44,800 nucleotides of DNA from JBASNZ01 sp049657775. Lineage in GTDB: Bacteria > Actinomycetota > Coriobacteriia > Anaerosomatales > Anaerosomataceae. The position numbers and the translations under genes are program-made. The stretch spans positions 1-44,800 of the forward strand of contig JBASNZ010000048.1 of assembly GCA_049657775.1 (NCBI GenBank), read 5' to 3'. Under the pieces are notes generated by a model. That model was not told the DNA's origin, did no database searches, and saw only the letters and a program-made list of their open reading frames with translations. Shown here piece by piece: positions 7,893 through 15,582 of the stretch; within the stretch, counting starts at the first letter, position 1, and every line of letters starts with the position of its first letter.

Positions 7893-9263
7893 ATGTCCGA
7901 TCCAGCCAAGAATCTATCGCTCGAGGCGCAGATCGAGCAGTGGAGAAGCTACCTGCTCCGTCGGCAGGCGATCCACTCCGTTGACGTAGCCGAGCTGGAG
8001 GACCATCTGCGCGAGGAGGTGGCGGGCCTGGTCGCAGCCGGGCTGGACACCGATGAGGCGTTCCTGGTGGCCGTGAAGCGGATGGGCGACCTGGACGCCT
8101 TGTCCCGGGAGTTCGCGCGTGAGCATTCGGACCGGCTGTGGAAGCAGCTTGTCGTGGTGGACTCGGAGTCCGGCGAGACTCGTGCGGCGGCGCGGAACGA
8201 CACGATCATCGCCTTCGCGCTCGCGGCCGCGGCCGCGGTGCTCATCAAGGTGCCGGAGCTCTTTGGAATGCAGTTCGCACAGGACGGCAGCTTCTACTCC
8301 CGCAATCTGACGCTCTTTGTGTTGCCGCTCGTTGCTGGCTACTTCGTGTGGAAGCGCCGGCTGAGCACCACGACCGTCCGCTGGCTTGCAGTGGCGTTCG
8401 TGGCGGCCGGCGTACTCGCAAATGCGTATCCGTTCGCATCGGGTGGCAGCACCGAGGCGCTCACCGCGCTCCATCTGCCCATCGCGCTGTGGTTGGTCGT
8501 GGGTGTCGCGTATGCCGGCGAGCGCTGGAAGCAGGTCGCCGGCCGCATGGACTTCATTCGATTCTCGGGCGAGTTGTTCATCTACTACGTGCTGATCGCG
8601 CTTGGCGGCGGAGTCCTGATGGGCTTCATGGCGCTGATATTCGAGGCCATCGGCGTTGATGTTGGGGTGTTCCTCGAGTCGTGGCTACTGCCGTGCGGTG
8701 CCGTCGGTGCCGTGGTGGTCGCCTCCTGGTTGGTTGAGGCGAAGCAGAGCGTGATCGAGAACATGGCGCCCGTGTTGACGCGCCTTTTCACGCCGCTGTT
8801 CGCAGCCGTGTTGTTCGCATTCCTGGGGACCGTGCTCTTCGGGGGTCACGGGATCGACGTCGATCGCGACGTGCTTATCGCCTTCGACCTGTTGCTGGCC
8901 ATCGTCCTGGGGCTTCTGCTGTACTCGCTCTCCGCGCGAGACCCTCAGTCGCCTCCCGGTGTGTTCGATGTCCTGCAAGTGGTCTTGGTGATAAGCGCAC
9001 TTCTGGCCGACGGTGTAGCACTGTGGGCCATCGCGGCACGGATCACGGAGTTCGGGTTCACCCCTAACCGGGTGGCCGCGCTGGGCGAGAACGTGATTCT
9101 GCTGGTCAACCTGGCATGGTCGGCCGTGCTGTACACGCGCTTCCTGAGGCGACACCTCGTGTTCGCCGATCTTGAGCGGTGGCAGACGAACTACGTGCCC
9201 GTCTACGCGGTGTGGGCTGCGTTGGTCGTGATGGTCTTCCCGCCGCTGTTCGCCTATATCTGA
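7893..9263 (+). CDS. Permease prefix domain 1-containing multi-pass membrane protein
   Basis: 456 residues. Residues 1-75 form a soluble helical prefix (VAELEDHLREEVAGL, then DTDEAFLVAVKRMGD), the domain found at the N-terminus of PadR-linked permeases and related membrane proteins. Around ten hydrophobic segments follow from about residue 105 to the end. No ATPase or known transporter signature is visible, so the membrane part is a protein of unknown function. The start has GGAG about 9 nt upstream and lies 3 nt after padR. The pair probably responds to envelope stress or a membrane-active compound, but that is inference from similar pairs. Confidence 0.75.
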   Translation: MSDPAKNLSLEAQIEQWRSYLLRRQAIHSVDVAELEDHLREEVAGLVAAGLDTDEAFLVAVKRMGDLDALSREFAREHSDRLWKQLVVVDSESGETRAAARNDTIIAFALAAAAAVLIKVPELFGMQFAQDGSFYSRNLTLFVLPLVAGYFVWKRRLSTTTVRWLAVAFVAAGVLANAYPFASGGSTEALTALHLPIALWLVVGVAYAGERWKQVAGRMDFIRFSGELFIYYVLIALGGGVLMGFMALIFEAIGVDVGVFLESWLLPCGAVGAVVVASWLVEAKQSVIENMAPVLTRLFTPLFAAVLFAFLGTVLFGGHGIDVDRDVLIAFDLLLAIVLGLLLYSLSARDPQSPPGVFDVLQVVLVISALLADGVALWAIAARITEFGFTPNRVAALGENVILLVNLAWSAVLYTRFLRRHLVFADLERWQTNYVPVYAVWAALVVMVFPPLFAYI

Positions 9264-9531
9264 GGACGCCCCGTACTCAGCTCCCGAGGCGTGCCTTCAT
9301 CTGCTTGTAGATGAACCCTGCCGATCGTTCTGGCGCGAGCCGTGAGCACCGGTCGGCACTGGCACCACCCAGACTCGCACTCTAAGACCGTCCTCGCTGA
9401 TGTCTGGGGTGATGTCCATGGCCGCCACATGGGACGCGGCGCCACGGGGTACACTGCGGTACACGGGCGTCACCGCGCCTGAGTATTTGCCGACCCTTCG
9501 GCCGATGCCAATCGTGCGAAAGAGGTGGGCG

Positions 9532-9864
9532 ATGCAAGGCCAGGAGATACCAACCGGTGTACCGGTGGAAGCCGACAGTCCGCAGCATGCGATCGTCTTG
9601 TTGACGAACGATTCATCAGGCGGTTCCACCCAGTACATCCTGACCGACATCACGCGCCTGGAGTTGGAGCAAGGGATGCGAGGGAGTCAGCTCGCAATGC
9701 TGCTGGACATCCAGAACGACGACCAGGTAGCCGAGCTCTTCTCCTCGGGCACGACCCACACCTTCGGCGCGATGGGGCGCAAGCAGACCGTCACCATCGA
9801 GTGGTGCACCTGCGACGATCCCGCGTCGCACAACAGAGACCGGGCGGCCCAACTCGGCCTGTAG
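9532..9864 (+). CDS. Hypothetical protein
   Basis: 110 residues and not recognised. The sequence looks soluble, with no signal peptide or membrane segment. Features are a central ITRLELEQGMRGSQLAMLLD and a late cysteine pair WCTCDD. The ATG at 9532 is chosen because AGAGGTGG lies 5 nt upstream; longer in-frame starts reach back into non-coding-looking sequence. A possible -10 element TACACT lies at 9450-9455. The stop is 8 nt from the end of the converging exporter gene. Expression is plausible; the function is unknown. Confidence 0.5.
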   Translation: MQGQEIPTGVPVEADSPQHAIVLLTNDSSGGSTQYILTDITRLELEQGMRGSQLAMLLDIQNDDQVAELFSSGTTHTFGAMGRKQTVTIEWCTCDDPASHNRDRAAQLGL

Positions 9865-9872
9865 CGAAGCGC

Positions 9873-10778
9873 TTAGGGCACGGGCGCCTCCACCGGCGCA
9901 ACGTGCCCGGACACCTCGGCGAACACGACCGCGCCCAGGATCAGGCCGCATGCCCCCACCTGCAGCAGTGTCAGGCTTTCGCCAAGCATGATCCAACCGG
10001 TGAGCATCGCCACCGCTGGGATCATGTTGATGGCGAGCGCGGCCCGGTTGGCCGGCATGAGTCTGAGCGCGGAGTTGTACAGACCGAATGCACCGAGGCT
10101 TGCGAAGGTTCCCAGGTACACAACAGCCACCCAGGCCATCGGGTCAGCCGAGGCGAGCCCAAGGGCACCCGATGCGAGCGCGAGCGGCGCGAAGAACACA
10201 GCGCCAACCGCTGCCTGGAGCCCCGTGAGGAACCACGGGTCGTAGCGCGAGGACAGGTGCTTGACCACGAGCGTCGAGCCAGCCGCCGCGACCATCGCGG
10301 CGAGTTCCAGGATGTTGCCCAAGACCGGCGCGGGCGCCGACTCCTGGCTGGCCCCCGCTAGCGACAGTATCCCGACGCCGACGATCGAGACGGCGATTCC
10401 CACGGCGCCCTGCCAACTCAATCGTTCGCGCAGGAGCAGCCAGGCGCCGGCGGCCACCATCAGCGGCATGATCGCGGAGACAACGCCGGCCTGGCTCGAG
10501 GTGGTGAAGTGCACCGCGAAGCCCTCGAGCAGGTAGTAGAGGCACGGGATGAAGAGTACGGAGAGTCCAAGCAGCTTCCAGTCGCCAGGCCGATACTCCG
10601 GCCGGGGAACCCGGCGCCAGAACGGGAGGAACACGAGGCTGGCGACGATCATGCGCAGCCACATGACGGTCATGGGCGAGAAGCTCCCCATTGCACTCTT
10701 GATCGCGGCGAAACTGGTGCCCCAGAACAGGACTGTACCGGTCAGGTACAGGAGCGGGCGAAAGCGTGGGGAATTCAT
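9873..10778 (-). CDS. EamA/DMT family permease
   Basis: 301 residues, the usual length for a ten-helix drug/metabolite transporter made of two EamA repeats. The first repeat begins LLYLTGTVLFWGTSFAAIKSA and the second about residue 155. The sequence is hydrophobic throughout, with LRMIVASLVFLPFW after helix 2 and GLYNSALRLMPANRAAL before helix 9, as in the YdcZ/RhaT-like group. It probably exports amino acids or small metabolites. GAGAGG lies 7 nt before the ATG. It is a single gene on the minus strand between two plus-strand genes. The substrate cannot be predicted. Confidence 0.9.
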   Translation of the reverse strand: MNSPRFRPLLYLTGTVLFWGTSFAAIKSAMGSFSPMTVMWLRMIVASLVFLPFWRRVPRPEYRPGDWKLLGLSVLFIPCLYYLLEGFAVHFTTSSQAGVVSAIMPLMVAAGAWLLLRERLSWQGAVGIAVSIVGVGILSLAGASQESAPAPVLGNILELAAMVAAAGSTLVVKHLSSRYDPWFLTGLQAAVGAVFFAPLALASGALGLASADPMAWVAVVYLGTFASLGAFGLYNSALRLMPANRAALAINMIPAVAMLTGWIMLGESLTLLQVGACGLILGAVVFAEVSGHVAPVEAPVP

Positions 10779-10983
10779 CGGCTGGCCTCTCGGGGGTGCT
10801 CGGGGCGGGTGACGCTCGGAGACGGTCGTCAGTCAGTGTGTGCGGACACGGCGCGTGGGTCAAACCTCGCTGCCGTTGGGGATGTCGGGCTTGTGTCGCG
10901 CGCAAATGAAGCCGACTATCCAAGAGAGTCCTCGTGCCCGTCGGCCGGTGACACGACCTGCGACAGCAGATAGAGGCAAGCGC

Positions 10984-11568
10984 ATGACGCCTGAACATCC
11001 GAATGACAGTGAGCCAATCCAGGGCCTCGAACGCGTCGGGCTCGAGCTTGTGTTCGGTGGCCCGCTCTTCATGTGGGTATCCATGGCCTCCCTGATCGGC
11101 ATCAAGGTCGATCGGAACACCATGGTCGACGACGCGCGACTGGCCTACGCTGACGGGCAGGCCCAGGTTGCGGCGAGCCGATTCACGCTGGGGCTGATCG
11201 CCGCCGTTGCGTGCGTCGCCGCCGTTGCGGTGCTGGTGCCCATGGAAGCGGCCCGGATGGGACCGCTTCTGGACATCGGGTTCGAGTGGATCGCGATCCA
11301 GGCGCTTGTAGCCGGACTGCCGTGGTCTGTCGCCGAGGTGCTCGCAGCCGGAACGATGGTTCTCATGGGAATCGCGATCGGCGTGATGAACGCGACCATC
11401 CTCGGCGGGGTCCCGATCCACCTGTTGCGCCGCGGTGCGCGCGCAGCGGCGCCAGCCGTCTCGATCGCACTCGCCTGGCAAGCCGGAACGCTTGAGGACG
11501 GGCAGCTGTCAGGCTACCCGCGCGTGACGTGTGCCGTCTCGAGGATCCTCGGTCCGCGCCGCCGCTGA
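10984..11568 (+). CDS. Hypothetical membrane protein
   Basis: 194 residues from the ATG at 10984, which has GAGG 7 nt upstream. Longer in-frame starts have no ribosome binding site and give an arginine-rich leader. Hydrophobic segments lie near residues 30-45, 68-90, 100-118 and 120-145, consistent with three or four membrane helices, and the C-terminal tail is basic (ILGPRRR). I do not recognise a family. The next gene starts 11 nt downstream, so the two are probably one transcript. Confidence 0.55.
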   Translation: MTPEHPNDSEPIQGLERVGLELVFGGPLFMWVSMASLIGIKVDRNTMVDDARLAYADGQAQVAASRFTLGLIAAVACVAAVAVLVPMEAARMGPLLDIGFEWIAIQALVAGLPWSVAEVLAAGTMVLMGIAIGVMNATILGGVPIHLLRRGARAAAPAVSIALAWQAGTLEDGQLSGYPRVTCAVSRILGPRRR

Positions 11569-11579
11569 GGGGGAGAGAC

Positions 11580-11957
11580 GTGCCAGACGCCGACGAGCAG
11601 ATGACCGCAGCGAAGGCCAAGGCGTACCTGGTCGACCCTGCATCCATGCTCGTTCTATGGATGAACGAGTCCGCCTCCGATGGTCTGCCGGACGCGGGTG
11701 CGTCGGAGGTTGCGCTGGACGAGGCGTTTCCGATCGGAGCGACCCTGGGGCTGTCTGAGGCCGTCGCGTTCGTGGCCGGGACCGGTACTGCCCGGCATCT
11801 CCAGACGGATCTCGTCTCCACGTCGCTCGGCACCATGCGTATCGTCGTGTCCGTGTATCGCGTGCCCGATGGTTCGATCCTGGTCCTGTCCGAGAACGCA
11901 TGGGAACCGGCGCACAAGTCTTTCGGTGCGTCACGAGCACGCCGCCCAGGTCGCTAG
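11580..11957 (+). CDS. Small hypothetical protein, possibly PAS-like
   Basis: 125 residues from a GTG at 11580 preceded by GGGGGAGAG. The opening AKAYLVDPASMLVLWMNESA and the later strands RIVVSVYRVPDGSILVLSE look like a short PAS-type sensor fold, but the match is weak and no output domain follows. It lies 11 nt after the membrane-protein gene and is likely co-transcribed with it. The function is unknown. Confidence 0.5.
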   Translation: MPDADEQMTAAKAKAYLVDPASMLVLWMNESASDGLPDAGASEVALDEAFPIGATLGLSEAVAFVAGTGTARHLQTDLVSTSLGTMRIVVSVYRVPDGSILVLSENAWEPAHKSFGASRARRPGR

Positions 11958-12007
11958 GTTCTGTTGACGGTTTGGCAGGGTACAGACGTTGACGACGCAG
12001 GCCCTGT

Positions 12008-12160
12008 GAGCCGAGCGGCACGCTTCCGTTCGCGGACGAACTCGAGCCGTTCAAGAGCGGGAAAGGCACCGCCCAGTTCCCGCTGGGCACGCCGCTCCCT
12101 GGAGACCTGATCCGCCGGATCGTCCAGTTCCGGGTCGCGGAGAGCAACCGCACACGGTAG
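12008..12160 (+). pseudogene. C-terminal remnant of a DUF1801 (YdhG-like) gene
   Basis: The frame reads LPFADELEPFKSGKGTAQF, then PLGTPLPGDLIRRIVQFRVA and a stop at 12158-12160. This matches the C-terminal third of DUF1801 proteins, which end with a conserved GKGxxxFPLxxPLPxxLIRxIVxFRVxEN. In-frame sequence upstream hits a stop at 11990-11992 and no start or N-terminal domain is present, so it is a 5'-truncated remnant. It shares the strand with its neighbours. Confidence 0.7.
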
Positions 12161-12210
12161 ACTCCATGCAGGCGGCGCAGGGGCGCCGTCCAAACGGAGG
12201 GGGTTTGCAG

Positions 12211-12612
12211 ATGCCGGTCGATACCGTCGTAGGACTGGCGGCACTGGTTGCGGCTCTCGTCTTCTACTCGATAGGCTCCTGGGGTGCATTCCGTGCCAAG
12301 TCGATCGCCAAGAAGCACGTCACGTTCCTGTGGATCGGCTTCGCGTTCGACGTTATCGCCACAACGATGATGGCCATCTCGGCCGGGGGTCTTGACCTGT
12401 CGCCACTCTCCGATCTCCTGCACACCCTCGTGGCGTTCGCCGCGATGGCCGGGATGCTTGCCGCGGCACTCAGCGGCATGCGTGCGGTCAACACATCGAA
12501 CGAACGCGTTCAGGCGACTCTGGCCAGGCAGGTCCTCGTGCCCTGGGCGCTGTGGCTGTTCATCTTCCTGGAGGTTATGGCAAGCCGCGGTTCGGCGCGC
12601 ATGGGCGGGTAG
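12211..12612 (+). CDS. Small four-helix membrane protein (HsmA/TIGR03987-like)
   Basis: 133 residues with four predicted membrane helices: about 5-25, 42-62, 75-95 and 110-126. The second reads FLWIGFAFDVIATTMMAIS, and LHTLVAFAAMAGMLAAAL makes up the third. The size and the IGFAFDVIATTMM block recall the HsmA/TIGR03987 family of small membrane proteins, some of which have been linked to heme sensing. I hold that assignment loosely. The ATG at 12211 has GGAGGGGG 7 nt upstream, a strong site; an in-frame ATG at 12166 has none. It follows the DUF1801 remnant directly. Confidence 0.6.
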   Translation: MPVDTVVGLAALVAALVFYSIGSWGAFRAKSIAKKHVTFLWIGFAFDVIATTMMAISAGGLDLSPLSDLLHTLVAFAAMAGMLAAALSGMRAVNTSNERVQATLARQVLVPWALWLFIFLEVMASRGSARMGG

Positions 12613-12706
12613 TCGGCCCCCGGAACGGTCGGTTGCGATGAGCAAGAACCTCTTCGCGGGTATCTACTTGTTTTGAGGCGACGGGCGAAGTCCGAAGGAG
12701 GACGCG

Positions 12707-12934
12707 ATGCCAGGGAAGGTGTTCTTTAGAGAGCGCACGAGCATTGAAGAAGGGGACAAGATGCCTCGCTTCTTGGTGGTGGCCGTGGCCGACGTGAACC
12801 TCAAGATCCACGCCAAACACCTGCGCAAGGACGAGTTGAAGCAGATCGCCGATTCGGTGGGAGCAGAGCTCGTTGAGCTCTCTGTGGAGGACAAGGGCCA
12901 CAAGACTGCCGAGGCAGAAGTCGAGGTACCGTAA
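12707..12934 (+). CDS. Small conserved-looking protein before the Mo-storage-like gene
   Basis: 75 residues and no family recognised. After a charged leader the sequence MPRFLVVAVADVNLKIHAKH looks like a beta strand followed by a helix (LRKDELKQIADSVGAEL) and a second strand pair (LVELSVEDKG), a compact alpha/beta fold. The ATG at 12707 has AAGGAGG 5 nt upstream, a near-ideal site; an internal ATG at 12761 has a weaker AAGGGG. The next gene is 73 nt downstream with a stem-loop in between, so it is probably its operon partner. Whether it acts with the kinase-fold protein is unproven. Confidence 0.6.
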   Translation: MPGKVFFRERTSIEEGDKMPRFLVVAVADVNLKIHAKHLRKDELKQIADSVGAELVELSVEDKGHKTAEAEVEVP

Positions 12935-12940
12935 GATGCA

Positions 12941-12970
12941 CCCGACGTCGGTCGATCGGCTGACGTCGGG
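12941..12970 (+). promoter_or_regulatory. Stem-loop between the small gene and the Mo-storage-like gene
   Basis: Perfect 9-bp arms CCCGACGTC (12941-12949) and GACGTCGGG (12962-12970) with a 12-nt loop. No T-run follows, so it is more likely an mRNA processing or stability element, or a protein-binding palindrome, than a terminator. Confidence 0.45.
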
Positions 12971-13007
12971 CACGAGCCAGTACCACCGAACAGCATGGAG
13001 GTAGCCG

Positions 13008-13838
13008 ATGGCGCTCGAGCGTGAGCGTGACAGCAAACGCCTGCACATCAAGAGCAGGCTGATGGGCGAGAGTCTGGTCAGCGAGGCGTTCCTCGGCGCG
13101 CTTGAGGTGGCCCCGCAGCGACGGCTGTTTCCCGACGTCAACGTCGTTAAGATCGGCGGCCAGTCGATCTGCGATCGCGGCAAGCGGGCGCTCCCGGGAA
13201 TCGTCGAGGAGATCGTTGCTAACAAAGACGCGCACAAGATGCTCATCATGACCGGCGGCGGTACCCGGAGTCGGCACATCTACGCGATCGGCCTTGAGCT
13301 TGGCATGCCGACTGGCATCATCGCTGCTTTTGGGAGCTCGGTCTCAAGGCAAAACGCGCTGCTCATCGCCACCATGCTCGCGCCCAATGGCGGCATCGAG
13401 ATAGACCAGGACGCGATCATGAAGCTGCCCAACTACTTCGCACAGGGCGGCGTTCCCGTAACGAGCGGCATGCCGCCGTATGACTTCTTCGCGATTCCGC
13501 CAGAGAAGGGCCGCATCCCCATCCATCGCACGGACGTGGGTACGATCCTCATGGCCGACCTTATCGGTGCGAAGAGCTGCATCTACGTCAAGGACGAACA
13601 GGGCCTCTTCACCGACGATCCCAAGAAGGACCCGGATGCGGAGTTCATCCCAAAGATCAGCGCGTCGGAGTTGATGGCGCTGCACCCGGACGACCTGATC
13701 ATCGAGCGGCCGTGCCTAGAGATATTGCACAACAGCACGGTGCTGGATCACGTGCAGATCATCAACGGGCTCGAACACGGGAACCTTACGCGCGCGCTCG
13801 CGGGCGAGCACGTCGGGACCATCATCACCGGAGACTGA
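13008..13838 (+). CDS. Molybdenum storage protein-like amino-acid-kinase-fold protein
   Basis: 276 residues with the amino acid kinase fold. The closest family I recognise is the molybdenum storage protein (MosA/MosB), which packs molybdate or tungstate as ATP-dependent polyoxometalate clusters inside a hexameric cage. Shared blocks are VVKIGGQSICDRG (about 46-58, nucleotide site), LIMTGGGTRSRH (79-90), GSSVSRQNALL (109-119), SGMPPYDF (153-160), YVKDEQGLFTDDP (193-205) and the C-terminal GNLTRALAGEHVGTIIT (258-274), nearly identical to MosB as I remember it. UMP kinase is the alternative, but it lacks the SGMPPY and GEHVGTII blocks. GGAGG lies about 6 nt before the ATG. Metal storage is inferred from family; no nitrogenase or molybdate transport genes are in view. 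Confidence 0.75.
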   Translation: MALERERDSKRLHIKSRLMGESLVSEAFLGALEVAPQRRLFPDVNVVKIGGQSICDRGKRALPGIVEEIVANKDAHKMLIMTGGGTRSRHIYAIGLELGMPTGIIAAFGSSVSRQNALLIATMLAPNGGIEIDQDAIMKLPNYFAQGGVPVTSGMPPYDFFAIPPEKGRIPIHRTDVGTILMADLIGAKSCIYVKDEQGLFTDDPKKDPDAEFIPKISASELMALHPDDLIIERPCLEILHNSTVLDHVQIINGLEHGNLTRALAGEHVGTIITGD

Positions 13839-13892
13839 CACGCACGGCGATCGCAGCTGATGTGGGCCGGCAGACCTACGAGGGGTGGGCAT

Positions 13893-14321
13893 GTGGCGAA
13901 CCAGGCCAGAAGCGTGAAACAAGCCGCCGAGGAGATCGGCGCAACGCCGCGGTGGGTGCGCAAGCGGATCGCAGCGGGCGCCATCGCCCCTAAACGAACC
14001 GGGAACAAGCGCAACGGCACCTTCGTCATCACGGATGCGGACCTCGAGACGCTTCGCACTCTCAAGACGGGCGCCGAGCCGGTCGCCGAAGAGGTCACGA
14101 CGCTCGCCCGTATCACGCAACTCGAGGCCGATCGATCCAACCTGCTCGCGCAGGTCGCCTGGGCGCGAGCGATCTCGCGCGAGCAACAAAAGGCGCTCGA
14201 GGCCGAGCAGCAGCGTACCGAGCGGTTGTCGTCCGAGGTCGCTGCACAGCGCGACAGGGTCGAGGCGCTCAAGGCCCTCTCGGTACTCGACCGAATCCTC
14301 GGGCGACACAAGCGCATCTAG
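13893..14321 (+). CDS. MerR-like helix-turn-helix protein with coiled coil
   Basis: 142 residues. Residues 5-50 form a MerR/excisionase-type winged HTH (SVKQAAEEIGATPRWVRKRI, then GTFVITDADLETLR). Residues 65-125 form a long charged helix with heptad spacing (LEADRSNLLAQVAWARAI onward), a probable dimerising coiled coil. The GTG at 13893 is preferred, with GAGGGG about 9 nt upstream; the ATG at 13860 has no site. It lies 54 nt after the Mo-storage-like gene on the same strand and may be its regulator, but nothing in the sequence proves that. Similar small HTH-coiled-coil proteins are also found on mobile elements. Confidence 0.6.
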   Translation: MANQARSVKQAAEEIGATPRWVRKRIAAGAIAPKRTGNKRNGTFVITDADLETLRTLKTGAEPVAEEVTTLARITQLEADRSNLLAQVAWARAISREQQKALEAEQQRTERLSSEVAAQRDRVEALKALSVLDRILGRHKRI

Positions 14322-14340
14322 CTCCGCGCACGGCGATGGC

Positions 14341-15423
14341 TCAGGCGTCGTCCTGATCGACCGTGAGAACGCGTGGCATCGAGTCGTGCCAGCCTTCGGC
14401 CCACGGCTCGTCACCGACGATGACTGGTGCGCTGATCGGGGACTCGTCCTCGATGACCAGCGGCTCCGCGGGGAGCGCGGTCTCCTCGGGCTCGGGCGCA
14501 CGTGTAAGCGGGAGCAGCAGCACAGGTAGCAGGCTCTCGGCGGGGTGCCTGGCTGTGAGTTCTTGGAACTTCACGTAGGACTGGTGCGCGTGTGCCTCCA
14601 ACAGCGTCGCGATCTCGGCGACGTCCGCCGCGGACACGCCCGCCGGCTCGGCCGCGGCCACCAGGTCGGGCGAGCGGAGCATCTCGAGGAACACGTGGGC
14701 GTCGTGTAACTCTCCGAGCGTGTCCTGGAACTCGGTGAGCACCGCATGGAGCGCATCGAAGTCGTCGCCATAGCACGGCGCGAACGTCTCGACGGCGTAG
14801 CGCAGTCGCTTATAGGCGATGCGCAGCGCATGTTGTTGCTGGATGGCGCTCTCGTAGAGGGCGGCTGGCTGCGCGCCGAATACCACGGCTGCGCGCTCGG
14901 CCACTGCGGCGTGCGCGAAGTCGGCGAGGGGACGCACGGCCTCGCTCGAACTGGAGATCGAGGAGACCATCTTGGCGAACGTCTTGCGGCTTTGCCGCAG
15001 GTTGAGGCGGGCGAGCTTGCTATCGAGCACCTCGAGTTCTCGCTCGCGCTGACCAGCGCGATAGCCCACCAAGAACGCTACCGCGCGCTTACCGCCTGTG
15101 CCGACCTGCGAGGCAAGCGCGCCGAACTCGGAGATGAACACGTCGGCGTCTCGAACCGGGCCGAGCGCCCGGGTGATCCTGCGCACCTGACGGTAGCGGG
15201 AGCGCATCTCGCGACCCGGGTAGAGCGGGGAGAGCAATCGCATCGCTTCGCGCAGCCTGCGCGACGCCACCCGCATGTCGTGCACGGCGTCGGCGTCCGC
15301 ACCGCCGCGAGCCGCTGCCTCGAGCTCGAAGAGCGGCTCGGCCTTGGCGACCAGCAGCGCGGGCGCCGCGATTCCGAGTGGGGTGTGTGCGCCCACGCCC
15401 TGGACTGCGAATTTGGTGTTCAT
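14341..15423 (-). CDS. CHAD domain-containing protein
   Basis: 360 residues. The CHAD domain (conserved histidine alpha-helical domain, which binds polyphosphate) runs from about residue 15 to 285. Its hallmarks are VHDMRVASRRLREAMRLL near residue 47, LGPVRDADVF near 90, HALRIAYKRLRYAVETF near 200 and LGELHDAHVFLEML near 235. The basic and His residues form the polyanion-binding groove. The C-terminal tail of about 70 residues is acidic and probably disordered. The ATG at 15423 follows AGGGGG; an upstream in-frame start has no site. No CYTH phosphatase or polyphosphate kinase lies nearby. It converges on the HTH gene, and the next gene to the right is divergent. Confidence 0.88.
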   Translation of the reverse strand: MNTKFAVQGVGAHTPLGIAAPALLVAKAEPLFELEAAARGGADADAVHDMRVASRRLREAMRLLSPLYPGREMRSRYRQVRRITRALGPVRDADVFISEFGALASQVGTGGKRAVAFLVGYRAGQRERELEVLDSKLARLNLRQSRKTFAKMVSSISSSSEAVRPLADFAHAAVAERAAVVFGAQPAALYESAIQQQHALRIAYKRLRYAVETFAPCYGDDFDALHAVLTEFQDTLGELHDAHVFLEMLRSPDLVAAAEPAGVSAADVAEIATLLEAHAHQSYVKFQELTARHPAESLLPVLLLPLTRAPEPEETALPAEPLVIEDESPISAPVIVGDEPWAEGWHDSMPRVLTVDQDDA

Positions 15424-15494
15424 GTGCCCCCTGTGGACGCGTGCCTCGATGTTCCTGGTTCTCATTCTATCCCCCAGGAGTGCCGCCTGCGGTC

Positions 15495-15510
15495 ACACTA
15501 GGTGTAGTGT
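15495..15510. promoter_or_regulatory. Operator-like palindrome between divergent genes
   Basis: ACACTA GGTG TAGTGT is a perfect palindrome with 6-bp arms, 72 bp from the CHAD start and 73 bp from the flavodoxin-remnant start. Its position between divergent genes suggests a former or present regulator site. Confidence 0.35.
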
Positions 15511-15582
15511 TGCCTCGGGTGTATCCGCTGGTGGGGCGTGTGCTGGCACCGTGCCGAGTCGTTTAGGAAAGAGGGGATTCGG

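Noticed and set aside
9296..9315. Hairpin TTCATCT/AGATGAA after the permease-prefix gene as a terminator
   Set aside because: Stem of 7 bp, AT-rich and without a T-run; too weak to call.
12638..12676. Tiny frame MSKNLFAGIYLF before the Mo-storage-like operon, resembling the start of RNA-recognition-motif proteins
   Set aside because: Only 12 codons, no ribosome binding site and no downstream homology; coincidence is likely.
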